Counted from the stretch's first letter, positions 1-11,360 are shown. The stretch is DNA of 56,461 bases from Reticulitermes lucifugus (GCA_026260175.1 JAKCWW010002332.1:2301-58761), one strand, 5' to 3'. A program made the numbers and translations. The notes: generated by a model not told the origin, from the letters alone.

Positions 1-239
1 GGGGGGGTGTTGGTCTGGAGCACACTTGTTCTAAATTTTAAAAAATTGCTACTTGTAAAATTTAAAAAATCTCAAGTTTTAACGTTGTTATAATGTAACT
101 AACATGTGTCACTGTTCCATAGGACTCATCCTCCTCTTTCTTAAATACATATATTTGTATTCTAGAATACTTCGCTTAACCTTTTCCGCGATGAGAGGAT
201 ACATTTTGCTTTCCCGATATGTAACGTAACCAGAAGAGT
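1..239. other. Window edge, no gene seen
   Basis: AT-rich sequence beginning with a G-run. No convincing coding signal, repeat or RNA gene is visible. Confidence 0.5.
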
Positions 240-720
240 CTTATAAGCCAAGTTATCCGGAGGGTAAGCAAGTCTTGATCATGGTCTCTATATAATTGCA
301 AATAAATCGTTCCATAAAACAAAACCAAGGCCTCTGTGCAGCAGAAAAAACAAAGCACTTGCTTAGGAATGATAGATTTGGGGAGGGGAAAACAAAAAGG
401 AGTCAAGGAAAGAAATGCGAAGAGGAAGAGAAAAATTGTGGTTGATTGGTGCAGCCGTTTGGGACTGCAATTAGATACGACGGAATCCCCTCCTGTGAAA
501 CGGACACGAAATAGGTTCTGGAACGAAAACAATCGAACTGCAAGGTGTGACGTATACGTGACACACACGTGCAAGGTAGTGTACGGGCACATATTATACC
601 AATCAACATTACAAAAGCAGGATATTCCCAAAATATGGACAGGGGGACGTTTATAGGCTGGAACATATTTATGTGTAAGCAATGCGTCCCACGCAGATTC
701 TGTCTTGGTATGATGATAAA
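240..720. repeat. Long-range duplicated block A, copy 1
   Basis: This block aligns collinearly with 41498-41940. Shared landmarks are the stretch around 451-470 (GCAGCCGTTTGGGACTG versus GTAGCCGTTTGGGACTG), GTGACGTATACGTGAC near 548, and GGATATTCCC at 620. The offset stays at about 41.22 kb through the block, so it is a single duplicated unit. Reading frames on both strands here are not conserved between the copies, so I do not call a gene. In this copy the TATA-like sequence of copy 2 has decayed (ATATGGAC). It could be an old segmental duplication or an unnamed repeat. Confidence 0.75.
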
Positions 721-1029
721 AGGATCAGCTAGTTTTTTTTTGCAAACGTTAATTAAATCTCAGCATATCGTAATATTTCATGCCAGAAACGAAATACATT
801 ATTTACAGGCTACGTTCTTTCCTCTTCATGGCCTTGTAAAGAGATAAAAGTTTTTAATTACAGTGATACATTAAGCTACTTTCATGTTTATATTTTATAT
901 TACTTTGCAGTCAGTTACAAGACATAACAGCGTTGTAAAAGTTTGGGGAAGGAGCGGCACAAGGAATTGTTTCTGTAGGAGCCAGGAAATTTGTCCGATA
1001 ACACTGGATAACAAAATAATTATAATTTT
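721..1029. other. Intergenic, nothing recognised
   Basis: AT-rich sequence with short reading frames only. No motif or repeat was recognised. Confidence 0.4.
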
Positions 1030-3275
1030 TTGTCACACGAACTAACGTGGGTAAACCCAATAGCATATTTTTCGCTGAATTCAAATATGTTGTTAGTTTT
1101 TTCTATCAGGCAAGGTTTTTAAGTGACGCGCGGTTGAATTTTGAAGACAACCTGTATTTACATTATATTATAGAGAATATATACCATACCTAAAAAGTAA
1201 CAGTGGATGACTTTCTGCTATATTTTGCCTGTGAAACGTCTCTTCTAAGTGTCCAGCAATAGTCAGCCAGCATACTGGGACTCCATTTGCCTTGGTACTG
1301 CTTTTCCATGGTGAAACTAACCTGGTGAAATCTCTCTCCGTGCTCATCGCTCACTGCCCCCAGATTTTCTGGGAAGAAGTTTAAGTGAGAGTCTAAGAAA
1401 TGCACATTTAAAGACATATTACACCCCATAGCTTTGTGGGATTGTACAAAATCAGCCACCATATCACGATAGGTTTCTGCCTTATGATTTCCCAAAAAAT
1501 TGGTACTGAGATTTTTGAGCGATTTCCGTGCTGGTTTTTCCACTTCTCTTAGTTGATCGTCAAATTTTACGTCCGGTATTAACTTTCTTATTTCAGTTCC
1601 AACAAATATCCCTTCATTGATTTCAGCATCACTTATCCTGGGAAACGTATTTTTCAAATACATAAATCCAGCGCTATTTTGATCTATTGCCTTGACAAAA
1701 TGTTTTGTCAGTCCAAATTTGATGTGCAATGGAGGTAAATAAACTTTTTCAGGGTCGATTACTGGAGTATGTACTACATTTTTCTGTCCTGGAATAAGCG
1801 ATTCCCGTTTAGGCCACTGTTTTTGGATGTAATGATGTTTTCTGTCCCTATTATCCCACTAACACAGAAAGCAACAAAACTTTGCGTAGGAAAGCTGCAA
1901 GCCAAGCAAGAGAGCAATGACCTTTAAATCCCCACACATGTTCCAATTCTATTTTTCATACCGGATCTTTTCCATCAGTAGTTTCTTATCTTCACAGTAC
2001 TCTTTCATGTTAGCGGCATGGGCTAGGGGTACAGATGGGAATTTATTCCCCTTGTGTAGAAGTACCGCTTTCAAGCTAACTTTTGAAGAGTCAATAAACA
2101 AACGCCACTCAGTTGGATCTTGTTTGTGTCCAAGAGCCTCTATAACAGAGCAAACATCATTACAAAATAACAGATCGTTTTCTTGGGAGAAAAATTCTTT
2201 GAATTCAATTTGGCGATTGCGAAAGAAACATATTTCAGTATCTTGGTGGAGAAGATTCCGCCCTTTTAGTTTGGAACTTAAGAGTTCATCTTGTTTTTTT
2301 GTCAAATTCAAATCGCGGACAAGGTAGTTAAGATCTCCTTGTGTTAATAAATGTGGTTCAGATGAGGAACAACTTGCATCAAATGTTGGATCGCAATCGC
2401 CATTATCCCCTTCTTGCTGTCCGTGAACTTTGTCAGAATCAGAGTTGTTATCGCTAAACGTCAGATTTTCCAGAGGCTTTGGTACAGGCAACTCTTCACT
2501 GTGTGGGACAGCCCTCATTGCAGATGGCAAATCTGGATATTTCACTGTTTGTTTGGATTTGGAGGTGATCCCTGTTATGTTTGCTAAACAAAAGTAACAA
2601 TCGGATGAGTGGTCTTTCGGTTCCCTCCAAACCATGGGAAAGGCGAACGGAATTTGGCGCGAACCATTTACCCATCCTGTGAGAAGCCTCACACACGTTA
2701 TACAACAAATATGAGGGGCCCAAATTTTATCTTTGTCGTCCACTTTACACCCAAAATAAAGCTCAAAATATTTCTTAATGATTGGGGTAAAATTTCGCCT
2801 CTGAGATTTGAAGGTCAGTTCACCACACACGTAACAGGAGGTGCCAGGATGATTTAAACAATTCCTTGGCATGATGAAACTATAATAAACACAATCCTTT
2901 TACACAAAACACTTCACTAAACAGAACACACAACACTTGCAACTCTTCACAACTAAGTCCGGCACACCACTAGCAGTGCAGTGTTCCTCAAGCAGAGCTT
3001 ACTGTTAGTTTCATGTCCAAACGTGTCAGTACATACGAGTATCTGAGCTTGCACAGTCTGGTTGTCTGTGATTGGGCTCACATGCCTACTGTCTTTGTTA
3101 TGATTAAGTTTCCATTCCCACACTGTGTTTAAAATATCATACAGTGCCTCAGCCATATTTCAAACACTGGCAGCGTGACAAAAACTAAATTCGCTAAATT
3201 GCATTTTAAAAAATTCGGTCACACAAAACCTGTGGGTAAAAGAGCAATTCTAATAACATATTTGAATTCAGCGTG
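1030..3275 (-). mobile_element. Repetitive gene unit with inverted/direct flank blocks
   Basis: The unit encloses the broken gene at 1190-2872. Its flanks share two short blocks. GCTGAATTCAAATATGTTGTTAG at 1074-1096 is matched by its inverted counterpart at 3250-3272. The GTCACAC...GTGGGTAAA block at 1032-1055 is matched in direct orientation at 3219-3241. Such shared ends suggest a mobile or duplicated unit of about 2.2 kb, although the mixture of direct and inverted blocks fits no standard transposon end that I know. I saw no target-site duplication. Confidence 0.45.
1190..2872 (-). pseudogene. Arthropod repetitive zinc-finger-like gene, two in-frame stops
   Basis: A continuous reading frame of about 560 codons runs from ATG at 2872 to a stop at 1190, interrupted only by in-frame stops at 1951-1949 and 1861-1859. 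Between and after these stops the frame stays coding, and spacing between the two open parts is an exact multiple of three. The N-terminus begins MPRNC and carries CxxC (CYVC), a CCxxC (HICCITC) and CYFC, which suggests zinc binding. The middle is acidic and serine-rich. The C-terminal part contains FPENLGAVSDEHGERFHQ. I recognise this as a gene type present in many copies in arthropod genomes, annotated only as uncharacterised and often treated as transposon-related. It has no introns. Its molecular function is unknown to me. Two nonsense codons with otherwise intact reading indicate a young but dead copy. Confidence 0.75.
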
Positions 3276-4121
3276 GAAAATACGTAGGAAACACAAATTA
3301 GTTTTCATGTGACAAAAATTATGTTTACCAAGTAGTAACCAAGCAGTGCCTTCATACTTGTGAAGTACATAAATCAACTGAATATGGGTGAGGTCGCGAA
3401 AATTCGTTAGTGTTTTAACGCGTTCTAAATTATTGAATGGCTTACAAAGTTGTGAGATTTGAAGTTGTCACGATGGGGATTGTGGAGAATACTGTCACAA
3501 TTAAGTTAAATATTTATGGTTTATTATCGATGTTGATAGTGATTAAAACTGAAAGAGCGCTGAAGGATGAAGTGGTAAAGAAGTCCTTGCTTAATTAAGC
3601 ACCAATCCATGAAGTTGTATGGAAGTTAGAGACATAGTTCCAAATGTACGTAATTTCTGCGCTTGATGGTGATGTGTAATTGTAAGTTACTACTGAATAC
3701 AGGACTAAAAATATGTGTCATGTTAGTCAGTATCCCGGCCGATATTTGAGCGTGGAACCCCTGGCCTTACTACGTAATATGTATATTACCACGTGTGTCA
3801 CTGATTTACATATTTATCTCATTACCTTCAGCAAACCTAAAATCCTACAAAGCAATCTGATCAGACTAGACTTCCTCGACACTCAAATTACGCAAGCGGG
3901 TTAATAAAGAACAAAGAGTTGACAGGCATAAAAGTGATATACCTGTGCTGTTGTACAACATATTAACATTGTTTTGAAAATCAATGCACGGGAAACGAGA
4001 TCCTTGGAATGCCGCCGGTGCGACATATTTACAGAGTATCGCGGTCAGAGAGTTAAATGCTGACAGTTCATATACCGAACTAACGACAGACATCAGTACA
4101 CACAATATACACTTGCTGGTT
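3276..4121. other. Upstream region of peptide gene P1
   Basis: This AT-rich stretch contains a block at about 3465-3545 (GGGATTGTGGAGAATACTGTC) that recurs at 30370-30450 with only scattered changes. A TATA-like CATAAAAG sits near 3927, about 190 bases before the P1 start. An in-frame ATG at 3984 would add 46 residues before the signal peptide. I reject it because the hydrophobic leader begins at 4122. Confidence 0.45.
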
Positions 4122-4358
4122 ATGGTAGCCCGTATTGTGCACGTTACTCTGGTGCTCATGTACTTCTGCGTAGTCATCATGGTCTGCGACATCGCGGATC
4201 ACATAGCCATCACATATATTTTGTATTCGGAAAATGCATCTACGGAACCTACAGATAGAAATCGGGGACGGAACTTCATTAACGCTCCTCTGCGGTGTCC
4301 ATACGGCGAAGGACGAGATCGACAAGGGAATTGTAGAGAAATATACCGAACTTCATAG
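4122..4358 (+). CDS. P1: secreted GBP/secapin-like two-cysteine peptide precursor
   Basis: The gene encodes 78 residues. Residues 3-22 form a hydrophobic signal peptide. A propeptide follows with one N-glycosylation sequon (N38-A-S), then basic residues R46-N-R-G-R50, and the C-terminal module NFINAPLRCPYG...GNCREIYRTS with cysteines at 59 and 71. The spacing C-x2-G-x6-G-x-C-R matches the published growth-blocking-peptide consensus C-x2-G-x(4,6)-G-x(1,2)-C-[KR]. Cleavage after R50 would release a 28-residue basic peptide starting Asn-Phe, reminiscent of the ENF start of moth GBPs. The expected role is an extracellular cytokine or humoral peptide with one disulfide. The start at 4122 is chosen over the upstream ATG at 3984 so that the signal peptide is N-terminal. 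A consensus splice donor (AG|GTGAGA) follows the stop by two bases. It is first of five family members in the window, all on the same strand. The family link is strong; the exact function is inferred. Confidence 0.8.
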   Translation: MVARIVHVTLVLMYFCVVIMVCDIADHIAITYILYSENASTEPTDRNRGRNFINAPLRCPYGEGRDRQGNCREIYRTS

Positions 4359-4366
4359 AGGTGAGA
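4359..4366 (+). other. Candidate splice donor after P1 stop
   Basis: AG|GTGAGA lies immediately downstream of the P1 stop codon, with GT at 4361. A donor lies at a similar place, just after the cysteine module, in P3 and P5, which suggests an intron in the 3' UTR or near the C-terminus. Confidence 0.45.
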
Positions 4367-4539
4367 AAGAATTGTGTTTCAGTCTTCGTCTGTCATTCTG
4401 AGGAAAGAACGTGTGTTGGAGAAAACATTTTTAACCCTTGAAGAGACAGAGCGTTCGCAGTGTGAATATTACCGTCTTTTACGTTACGGCGTCGTGCAGT
4501 TCGATAGAATTGTGGCGCTGTTTTAGAGAAATCAGCTGT

Positions 4540-4645
4540 GATAGTGCAACAAATGACATTGAAACGTCGGTAAAACTCTACTGCACGGCGTGACATACCA
4601 GAAGACGTAAATCTTCATGGTCACCGCCATGAGAACGTCAATTCT
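4540..4645 (+). repeat. GAAACGTCGG-type interspersed repeat
   Basis: The sequence contains TTGAAACGTCGGTAAA followed by CCAGAAGACGTAAATCTTCATGG and GTCACCGCCATGAGAACGTC. The same ordered motifs recur at 42960-43080, and in parts at 18628, 37563, 44896, 46450, 48150 and 48715. It is an interspersed repeat of unknown class, possibly derived from the foldback elements. Confidence 0.6.
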
Positions 4646-5774
4646 GACTAGTACGATAACATTAGCATCACGCAAACCGTAGCTTCATGAATTTGACACC
4701 AGGCAATTAAGTAAGATGAGACTTTGGCGTTCTTATGATTCTTACTGTCCTTTGGTATCTGTGGTCGTGTAGACTGATATAGCTGTAGGCAACTCTCTAC
4801 GGAACCACACGGCATCACGTTTCAGACAACCGCAATCTTCTAATAAGATGAGACGTGCGGCATACGTAGTTTACACTAAGTCGTTATTAATGCTTGTTGT
4901 GCAAGGAGACAAGTGGTTGGTCGTTGTGTATTTTAAGTTAATATTTTGGCCTTGGATAAACAGACAGTAAGGTTACAGAACCATCAATAAGGGTAGTTAA
5001 AAACACTATCCCAAATAAGAACGATGTACTATGTTAATTAATACGCAGACTGACTGCAGAGGAATGTTAGAAAGAAAATTCAAGAACATTGGCTGTCGTG
5101 GCCTGAAATGCGCCTAGAAAGACAGAGTAAAATACCGGGAAATTTGGCGTATGCTGTAGCTACTCCGAGTTACATTCTGGCAGTGTTCCTTTCGTGTATC
5201 ACCACAATGGCTACAATGACTAAGGCTGTCGTGGTCTTACTCAATACCTCCAAACCAACGTCGGATAATGTCTTAAATTAGACCACAACCGCTTCTTTCT
5301 ACCAGCTTGCCAATTAATTATTCACCATCATCCAGTCGCTAGACACTACACAGCCTGTATTTCTGTCAAAGTCGTTAAAATACATAAAATCCAACGAGCG
5401 AACAAACAAACAAACAGTCAAAGAAATCAACCGAGTAAATCAAGCTCTTAAAGTGACTATGATGGTGACGACATAAACATTTATTTCTTTCCATTTCGCG
5501 CGTTGTTAGCAATTTCATTACCACCCTCACAGTACAAAAATATCCATGTAAACATAAATATTGGTTTATTTTACGTAATTTAAAAAATACATTAAAGTTA
5601 ATTACAGTTAGCAGAATAGTGTTTATAAAATAATGGGTATAATTTAAACGTTTCAGAGTAGGTTAGTGTAAAGGGAGCGCTGTATAGCTGTGTTATCGAG
5701 CTGTGAATCTGTGTTTGTGTAAACTGCTTAATTAAATAGTAGCAAACATACGAAAAGTAACTTACTTGCTTCAG
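4646..5774. other. Intergenic between P1 and P2, no gene seen
   Basis: AT-rich sequence with a few A-rich runs (AACAAACAAACAAACAG near 5401). I found no cysteine module, domain or RNA gene. Confidence 0.4.
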
Positions 5775-6215
5775 GTTTTTGGACATTTCACAAATAATTT
5801 TGCATTGAGGACGGCAGCCTAGCGGCCGCCCTTATTCCAGTTTGCCTGAGTCGTTATCCACGTGTTTTATTACAACGCATTGCAATTCATATTACATTTT
5901 TACTCACCAAAATTAAAGATCGCGCTGGAAAGATTTAGTGCAGTATATTACCTAGATAAACACCCTTCGAAAGTCCAAAAGGTGTAAATTAACCTTTCCG
6001 TCTTTATCACTTAAACACTTGCATCATTAAGGTAAGGTAAGGTTCATGTCTTTGGACAGTTCACAAACCATTTTCCATTGTTGCCGGCAGCGTAGCATCC
6101 ACCGTTATTCCAATTTGCCGTGAGGCGTGGTCCACGTGTTGTATTTTAACGTATTCATATTACATTCTTACTCACCAAATTTAAAGAACGCGCTGAAAAG
6201 TTTTAGAGCAGTATA
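5775..6215. repeat. Two-unit local tandem duplication, about 270 bp period
   Basis: The stretch 5775-5945 (GGTTTTTGGACATTTCACAAA, then CACGTG, TACTCACCAAA, and GCGCTGGAAAG...TTAGTGCAGTATATT) is repeated at 6046-6215 with the same order of landmarks. A third partial piece (CATTCTAACTCACC) follows near 6230. Part of the spacer, 5948-6040 (ACCTAGATAAACACCCTT), reappears downstream of P2 at 8034-8120. Confidence 0.7.
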
Positions 6216-7608
6216 TTGCAGTTGATATTACATTCTAACTCACCGCATTTAGTGTGCCCTAAATGGGTTCCTCTGTCTACCAGAAATGCATTACATGAAA
6301 CATGTTCATTGCACATTGATTTTCTGCAGGTGAAATTGAAGACATGCTTCTTTTCAGTCCTTTCCAGAGCGAATATTCTTTCGATAAAACTTATCATTTA
6401 ACACGCCCCTCAAGTAAAAATTGCACGGGTTCAGATCTGGCGAAAAATGGAGATACCAATCTACTGCTTATTACTCCGTTACCAAAACCATGCTCTAAAC
6501 AACGCATTGAATTATTTGCTCTGTGAGGTGATGCTCTGTCTTGCTGAAAAAAACCTTCGGTTCTCTCCTAATCGGTAAGGTTATTAAAGACTGGTGTCTG
6601 TGAATTTCTGTGACATATGTGTGTGAAACTTCCGTCTGAATTTATGATGATAAGGATCGATAATTGCAAGTCACATTTCAATGATATTCTTATTGCTAAT
6701 GAAGCCTTACTGACTGCGCGACTACAGAGAAGATAAGAGGCTTCTACGAACTAATCGAACTCCTCTGGGTATCGGGTGTAGGCGGCTTGTTGTATCAGCA
6801 AATTTCCATGCGATAAGGTATAGGTAGCTGACACGATGTGACCACGGATAAAAAACATACCGACTCTACAGAATGATAGGTGTGACAAGTGAGTTGGTAA
6901 GGATTTGTGGAAGTTGTCAATGTCTATGATACAGTACCGACAATCGCTGCCGTAGCTAGACTTCTGGCGCCCGGTGTGAGTAATTACAATGGCCGCCCGT
7001 AACAGGTATTATGAAATTTAAAAAACCATGTTAAGTTATTGGATTTCCTTTCATTTGGCTCACTAATTCGAAAAGTGTGAGGAGCTGAAAATAACTTTTC
7101 TTTTTAGTTATGATATTCATTTTGCCGCCCCTTGGAGTCTGCTGCCCGGGGCGGTCGCAACACTTGCACCACCCTAGCTATGCCCCTGCAGACAATTACT
7201 TGGAGCGACTGACTAATACGACAACGATCTTCAGAGTAAACAGCATCACAAGTCAGAGAGTTTATGATATACGAAGTGTGTATAATACTGTATCAAACAG
7301 GACGTTGTTTCAGTGCCTGGCGCAAGACGACCTCGATAAGTACATAGTTTCACATACTATAAGGTAAATTTTCGGTGTTTTCCATTACTTGCCTCTGCTG
7401 TTGTTGTTGCTGTTGTGTTTGTTGTATGATAATTGGAATCACATCATAATCATCATCACCTTTGTAACAGTAATGCATATGCGTGTAACAAATTCCGTGC
7501 AAGGGAGCTGTTGCACAGTTCACACATCTGGGGCATAACATTGACCCGTCAACTCTTGAGCTTGTTTGAGAAAAAAAGAGAAATCTGATTGCGGGTCAAT
7601 CGAAGGTC
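6216..7608. other. Intergenic upstream of P2, no gene seen
   Basis: No supported coding region. A CTG/TTG-rich microsatellite-like run lies at about 7396-7425. Short frames here lack family motifs. Confidence 0.4.
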
Positions 7609-7616
7609 TTTATAAG
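7609..7616 (+). promoter_or_regulatory. Candidate TATA box of P2
   Basis: TTTATAAG sits 131 bases upstream of the P2 start codon. The P4 TATA box lies about 147 bases before its ATG, so both genes would have short 5' UTRs of about 100-120 bases. Confidence 0.45.
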
Positions 7617-7746
7617 ACCACGAGATAACAGCGTGTTCTAAAATAATATGTTAATGACCAAGGATCTGCATCAGTCTAAAGCAGCTTTGCATCAGGGGTA
7701 TTGATAATTCCACTGAATACGGAATAGTTCTGACGTTGTGTTCAAT

Positions 7747-7953
7747 ATGCTGTGGTGTAAATCTGCAACCGCTTTAGTTCTGTGCACATTTTTCATGTTT
7801 ATGTTTACCGAGGTGCAAAGTCAGGTAGAGAGGGGCGTCACTGTGCAGCGTATAGTTATAGCACCGACGCGTTGTCCAGATGGCCAGGCGTTGGTCAGGG
7901 GCACATGTCGCACTGTGTACAGAGGTTCATCGGTCTTATCAACAAGGAAATAG
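7747..7953 (+). CDS. P2: secreted GBP/secapin-like two-cysteine peptide precursor
   Basis: The gene encodes 68 residues starting at the first ATG of the frame (7747); upstream in-frame codons do not include an ATG. Residues 1-25 are a signal peptide ending in VQS with a strongly hydrophobic core (ALVLCTFFMFMF). The short propeptide is QVERGVTVQR. The module IVIAPTRCPDGQALVRGTCR has cysteines at 43 and 54 with spacing C-x2-G-x5-G-x-C-R, followed by TVYRGS. Cleavage after R35 would leave a basic peptide of up to 33 residues with one disulfide. I infer an extracellular signalling or humoral peptide; the A-P-T-R-C-P context also recalls secapins. A GTAAGT donor occurs at 7968, 14 bases after the stop. 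A candidate TATA box lies upstream at 7609. It is the clearest single-module member of the cluster. Confidence 0.82.
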   Translation: MLWCKSATALVLCTFFMFMFTEVQSQVERGVTVQRIVIAPTRCPDGQALVRGTCRTVYRGSSVLSTRK

Positions 7954-7967
7954 GATTGTCTTCAATT

Positions 7968-7973
7968 GTAAGT
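7968..7973 (+). other. Candidate splice donor after P2
   Basis: ATT|GTAAGT occurs 14 bases past the P2 stop, consistent with an intron in the 3' UTR as suggested for P1. Confidence 0.35.
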
Positions 7974-8030
7974 ACCGGCCGTGAGTTACGGGCCAGGCTT
8001 CTGCCTACCAGCTGAGAAATAATAATCTCC

Positions 8031-8120
8031 GTACCTAGATAAACACCCTTAGACAATCCACAAGCAGTGATTGTCCCATTCCGTTTTCATCACTCAAACA
8101 CTTGCTTCATTTAAGGTAAC
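8031..8120. repeat. Block shared with 5948-6040
   Basis: ACCTAGATAAACACCCTT, TCATCACTCAAACACTTGC and a following TTAAGGTAA match 5948-6040 in order. The two copies suggest a local duplication inside the P1-P2 interval. Confidence 0.6.
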
Positions 8121-11100
8121 AACATTTCTGGACTTTGCTATCGTCTGGTGCTTTTGGAACACGGTAGGATGAACAACGTCCAGACACCGTGTCATCCATA
8201 ATGTAACATGCCATTGTCTCTATAAGTTTGGTCGTCTTTGCAGTTCCTTTATGCCTTTGGTACCTTTAACTCCCTTCGTCCTTTCTCCACTAATTCTTTC
8301 GAATCTGTTTTAATTTTGCATCAGTTCGTTCTCTCATTTCCGCGTTTCAAATTCTCTCCCGGTGCTGCGATAACTTCCTAATTCTCCTTCCACCCAGTCT
8401 ACAATTTTCATTTTCAATTACAGGTATTGTTAGATAATTCGTGAGTTGGTTTCCAAGGAAATGTGGCGATTTCAAAGAGACAAGCTGACAAAATCTGCTC
8501 GTTTTATACTCATGAACATTGGGTAATAATGATAATAATGCATTTTTAAGCAGGTACTCATAAAACACACTGTAACAAAAAGAGGTACCCCCATTCAAGT
8601 TGAGAAGCAATTCGTAGGGTATGATAACTTGACCTCTAAACTGCTTGTCAGTCATGAATGGGATAGCTGGAAGGCCAATTTTATCTCTGCATATATAATT
8701 TAAATACGGTAACTAAGCAGTGAAGGCACAATAAAATATTAGTTAATATACAATTTGCACATTGTTGAAATGCAGCTACACTGCAGCTTGATATTCTATA
8801 TCTTACGGTAGGGAGTACTTATATGTCGGTATTCTGGGAAGTGACATCATCTGGTTTCGTAAGGGATTACCAATACTCTGAAGGAAATTATTGCCTAAGT
8901 GTTCTATGTAGAGGAGCTTTATTCTTCTAGCCTGAAGGTTTAGGCAGCAAGGGTCCTTAATTACGTTGTCACATACAAAATTTCGTCATCCTAAAATCAC
9001 TGAGGTCACTTAGGTCCCTCAGAATAATATAGTGAGGCTCTGATGGCTGAGCAAATGGCTAAGAGGGAGGAAAACGTTTTGTTTACATAGCTGTGGCTGG
9101 AAGTATCTTGGAAAACGCCCATTTGGTAGACTGCAGAGCAGACGAACGGATAACCCTACATGATATGAGCTTTGGAGAAGGGATTTTCAATTTTGTGTTG
9201 CAGGTTCTTACCCAACTGTGGACTTCGATATTGACGGTGTTTATCTTTCGGCTTTTGATGCGAGAGAGTTAAGTCTTGTGGAGGTTTGGAAAATGTTCTA
9301 CAGTACAAAATCAGTGACGTTTCAGTATTACCAAACGAAACCTTATCGTGTTTTCATTATCTCTTTCTTTCTAAAGAATATAAATTACTGTGATCGTCAT
9401 TTCGTGTGTTTGCCTGGTCTGAAGAAACTGGCGATTTTAGTGTCTCTCTGCATGGCTGTCTTGCTGTAAGAATACAACTCACCTTCATTAATTGGAATTC
9501 TGTATAATTAAAACACCCACTCCGTGGCGGAGTTAAGTTGCGGGTATGCTTAATATTAACATTAATAAACGAAGGTGCCTGAAAAGATTAGCGATGGAAT
9601 GTATTTAATGATACACAGAGCGTCAAAATTAACGAGGAACCTTCTTACAGGATGAACATCAAGATTGTATTATGGAGCATAACTTGCCGTTCGTTAATCC
9701 TTTAAGAACCTCTAGTTAGTCAGTGTGCCTAAGGATAGAGTTACAAAAGTCTACATTCTGCACACAGAATGTATCTCAGTGACTTCTGTGGATCTCAGAA
9801 TAAGCATGGATATTTTCCTTATACAGCAATAACTGATTTCATATGAGTGCGTTTACTATGCGGTACGAATTAAATCTTTAAATAAAATACAGGCTAATTT
9901 TTTTCTTTTAAGTGTCGGAGCAGATGCTGGAAATTCATTGCAACTTTCTGTCCTGCTTGACATCTGGAGAACAAATTATTTAAAACTGTTTGAAATTCGT
10001 ACGTACCGATATTGTGTGACGGATGATTACTGAAGTTCGTCATCTGTGTGTGTGTGGGGGGCGGGGGGTCGGGGAGAAAATCGAATGACTTGTCTTTCAA
10101 ACTTGCCCTAAGAAAATACTCACGTGGCGTCCGATTGGGTGCACATCAGGCCATAAAAATGACTAAATATGCTGTCCCCAGTACGGTACTTGAGACGACC
10201 ATTATTGCTAGTAGAGTGGTTGTTCCTCATCACATACGTTTTCAAAAACATTGCGCGAGAATATTTCCAATGTTCTGTTATGTATTTATTGTGCACAAAA
10301 GAAGATGGACTTGATTGTGCTTTTTTGCACTGACATAACGCAGTACTCTTGCAACAGTCTGCGTGTTGTAGATTTTCAAAAGAATAAATTTCATGGTTTC
10401 AAACGCAGAACGTTTGTGGCTGCTTGTAGAGAAGATATTTTTGGGCCGGTTTTCTGAGAAAACGTTTCGCGTGAGACGTGACACTGATGTTCGAAATGGA
10501 CTGCAGTATGTATTCGTATTTTGGGTTAGGTGCTATCTTTCACATCACGTTAAACCGAATGTTCAGTTTATCTGCTCTCTGAACAGGCAGCCGGATATTC
10601 TAGAGCAGACGACTTTCCACCTAGTGACAATGTTTTCTTACTTGTCGTCCTCAGAACACAAGTTAAATATAAGTTTTTCTTAGGTTTAATTTTGATTTGA
10701 ATTCTAAAAATTCGCTAATTACATAAACAAAAATTGAACGCGTACCACATTGTTTCTGGACCCTGCATAAGTGGTGCTGCTGTTGCTAGCATATCAAAAT
10801 TTCGCGTTATTGAAGTCCAACAAGTACAATGCAATACGGAGTGGTCTGTAGAAACTTTATCGCACTAAGAAATTCGATGAAATTTCGCAAATGTTTTCGA
10901 AAGTTACAGGGGATCGAACAATGGGACATGATGCAATAACGTTCCATACATAACAAGGAAAATGGTAAGGAAGTAGTATTCTTCCTTACTGGAATCAGCT
11001 TACGTAGGAAGTGATGCGGTTATGACGAGGAACATCCTTACAAGCAATGGTGACAGATTTCGAGAGTTTAAGAACGTTTCATTCAGATGGTGTAAGTGAA

Positions 11101-11138
11101 AGACTTTATCGTGTTTGAGCATAAGACTGTGCCTCGTA
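8121..11138. other. Intergenic between P2 and P3, no gene seen
   Basis: About 3 kb without a recognised gene. An 83-codon frame at 9218-9469 has no ATG support, signal peptide or known motif and I do not call it. A G-rich run (GTGTGTGTGTGGGGGGCGGGG) lies near 10045. No TATA box is obvious before P3. Confidence 0.4.
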
Positions 11139-11354
11139 ATGGTGGCCGTGAGAGTACTGCTAATGGCGATATTGACAATTTTTCTTCTTAGTTACGTTTC
11201 TGGAAGAAACGAAGTACGCCATCTTAACACAATGCGTGCTCCAGCACGCCGTCTTAGCGCAATACGTGCTCCTACGCGCAGCCCACCTAAATGTCTCAAA
11301 GGATACAGGCGACTTGCTTCAGGAAAGTGTAGATTAGTATTCAATAGTCTGGAG
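11139..11354 (+). CDS. P3: GBP/secapin-like peptide, coding exon to predicted donor
   Basis: The first ATG of the frame is at 11139. The exon encodes 72 residues to a GAG|GTAGGT donor at 11355 (phase 0); without splicing the frame would run to a stop at 11426. Residues 3-20 are hydrophobic, giving a signal peptide that probably ends near G22. A basic propeptide follows with a near-repeat (MRAPARRLSA then IRAPTRSPP). The module KCLKGYRRLASGKCRLVF has cysteines at 52 and 64, spacing C-x2-G-x6-G-x-C-R, and ends in V-F where P1, P2 and P5 have I-Y, V-Y and V-W. The mature peptide would be very basic, with no acidic residue from S48 to F68. I infer a secreted one-disulfide peptide. The sequence after the donor (VGAFYFESAKF...) lacks family resemblance, which supports splicing. 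The acceptor exon was not found. Confidence 0.75.
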
Positions 11355-11360
11355 GTAGGT
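11355..11360 (+). other. Candidate splice donor of P3
   Basis: GAG|GTAGGT lies seven codons after the second cysteine of P3. Its place just after the module parallels the donors in P1 and P5. Confidence 0.45.

Noticed and set aside
336-656. Open frames on both strands in block A
   Set aside because: The duplicated copy at 41.5 kb does not keep either frame, so they are not conserved coding sequence.
3984-4121. Upstream in-frame ATG that would extend P1
   Set aside because: It would bury the signal peptide 46 residues inside the protein. The start at 4122 puts the hydrophobic leader first, as in the other members.
9218-9469. 83-codon frame between P2 and P3
   Set aside because: No supported ATG start, signal peptide or recognisable motif; expected by chance over 3 kb.
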